From: Zygnema cylindricum
Taxonomy: Eukaryota; Streptophyta; Zygnematophyceae; Zygnematales; Zygnemataceae
Reading direction: 5' to 3'
Length of the DNA: 12,594 nucleotides
Assembly (NCBI GenBank): GCA_037447655.1
Contig: JBBHKE010001570.1
Span: 1 to 12,594, forward strand
Below, in pieces: positions 12,218 to 12,594 of the stretch; position 1 is the stretch's first letter, and each line of letters begins with the position of its first letter. The translations under genes were made by a program, and so were the position numbers. The notes below the pieces were generated by a model. That model searched no databases, was not told where the DNA came from, and saw only the letters and a program-made list of their open reading frames with translations.

Positions 12218-12594
12218 TTTGTGTCCTCACATTCTACATTCGATGATCGCTTTATGGATGTCCTCCACACTTTGTTGGGCCGTGGAGCTTTTGATCGCGA
12301 GTCTGGGCCTGCAGCACGCATCCAAGCCTCTTTTCCTGTCTCGGCGGGCGGTTTGGGTTTACTCTCGACGGCGCGTGTTGCTCTTGCCGCCTATTTCGGT
12401 AGTTGGTGCCTTGTTGCTTCCACAATTGTCTCTCGTTTTCTGGCCGGGGACACTCCTATTCTTGCGGCCGTGGTTCCCCGTGTTTTGGATGGTGAGCTCG
12501 CCTTCCAGCGGTCCCTTTTGGATGCATCACGTTCTCTTAATCCAGCTGCTATCGAGGACATGCCGATTTTTTCCACTCTCGTTACGACTTCAGT
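12218..12594 (+). pseudogene. LINE D: RT thumb/connection fragment, runs off the window
   Basis: An open frame of 125 codons continues to the window edge: FVSSHSTFDDRFMDVLHTLL, then RESGPAARIQ, GGLGLLSTARV, GSWCLVASTIVSRFLAGDTP, FQRSLLDASRSL and IFSTLVTTS. It parallels LINE A from about base 838 and is clearly closer to it than LINE C is. Homology begins abruptly near 12215, so this is either a 5'-truncated insertion, usual for LINEs, or a copy cut by another event. No stop lies in the visible part. It is the same orientation as the other three LINE pieces. Because it is cut by the window edge, I cannot tell whether the copy is intact further on. Confidence 0.85.

Noticed and set aside
1-12594. 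CRISPR arrays, bacterial operons, rRNA or tRNA genes.
   Set aside because: No regular spacer-repeat pattern, no prokaryotic gene organisation and no full tRNA or rRNA match. The content is eukaryotic transposable elements.

Overview
This is a eukaryotic, transposon-packed intergenic region with no host gene I can name. The host is probably a land plant or close streptophyte relative. The main clue is the primer-binding site of the central retrotransposon: its 15 nt fit the plant version of the initiator-tRNA(Met) anticodon arm (GTGGG stem strand) and not the animal version (CTGGG). I cannot name a species.

Layout. (1) Bases 1-2055 hold the 3' part of a decayed non-LTR retrotransposon (LINE A, + strand). 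It has a reverse transcriptase core, a C-X3-C...H-X3-C-X-H cluster and a restriction-like endonuclease-like C-terminus, broken by two in-frame stops. (2) Bases 2056-8498 are a structurally complete Ty1/copia LTR retrotransposon inserted in the last codons of the LINE A frame. Its two LTRs are both 1046 bp, the target duplication is TTGGG, and it has a half-tRNA primer site, gag, protease, integrase, RT and RNase H in Copia order, and a polypurine tract. The coding frame carries three in-frame stops and one frameshift, so the copy is not autonomous. (3) Bases 8504 to about 8740 are the rest of LINE A, its 3' tail. (4) About 8986-9545 is a second LINE tail (B), split by a 450-bp hAT-like non-autonomous element (9065-9514) with a perfect 8-bp duplication GCAATTTC. 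(5) About 9560-10040 is an older, strongly eroded LINE coding fragment (C). (6) Bases 10046-10490 carry repeated ACCCGAATCCG-type motifs, and 10510-10717 is a 208-bp element with TA duplications. (7) Bases 11335-11507 are a G-free C/A-rich tract followed by a (TA)n run. The end of a second hAT-like element of the same family starts at 11508. (8) Base 12218 to the window end is a fourth LINE fragment (D), which runs off the window.

History. LINE copies accumulated in one orientation. hAT-like and TA-target elements and the copia element then inserted into them. By my count the LTRs differ at 25 of 1046 positions with no indels (about 2.4%), a fairly recent insertion. The number of coding lesions fits simple neutral decay since then.

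Most worth a second look is the copia LTR and leader. It has three successive 5-bp hairpins with different stems but the same AGGG loop, a run of perfect inverted repeats, and a W-box palindrome. Its primer site also supplies an ATG in frame with Gag.
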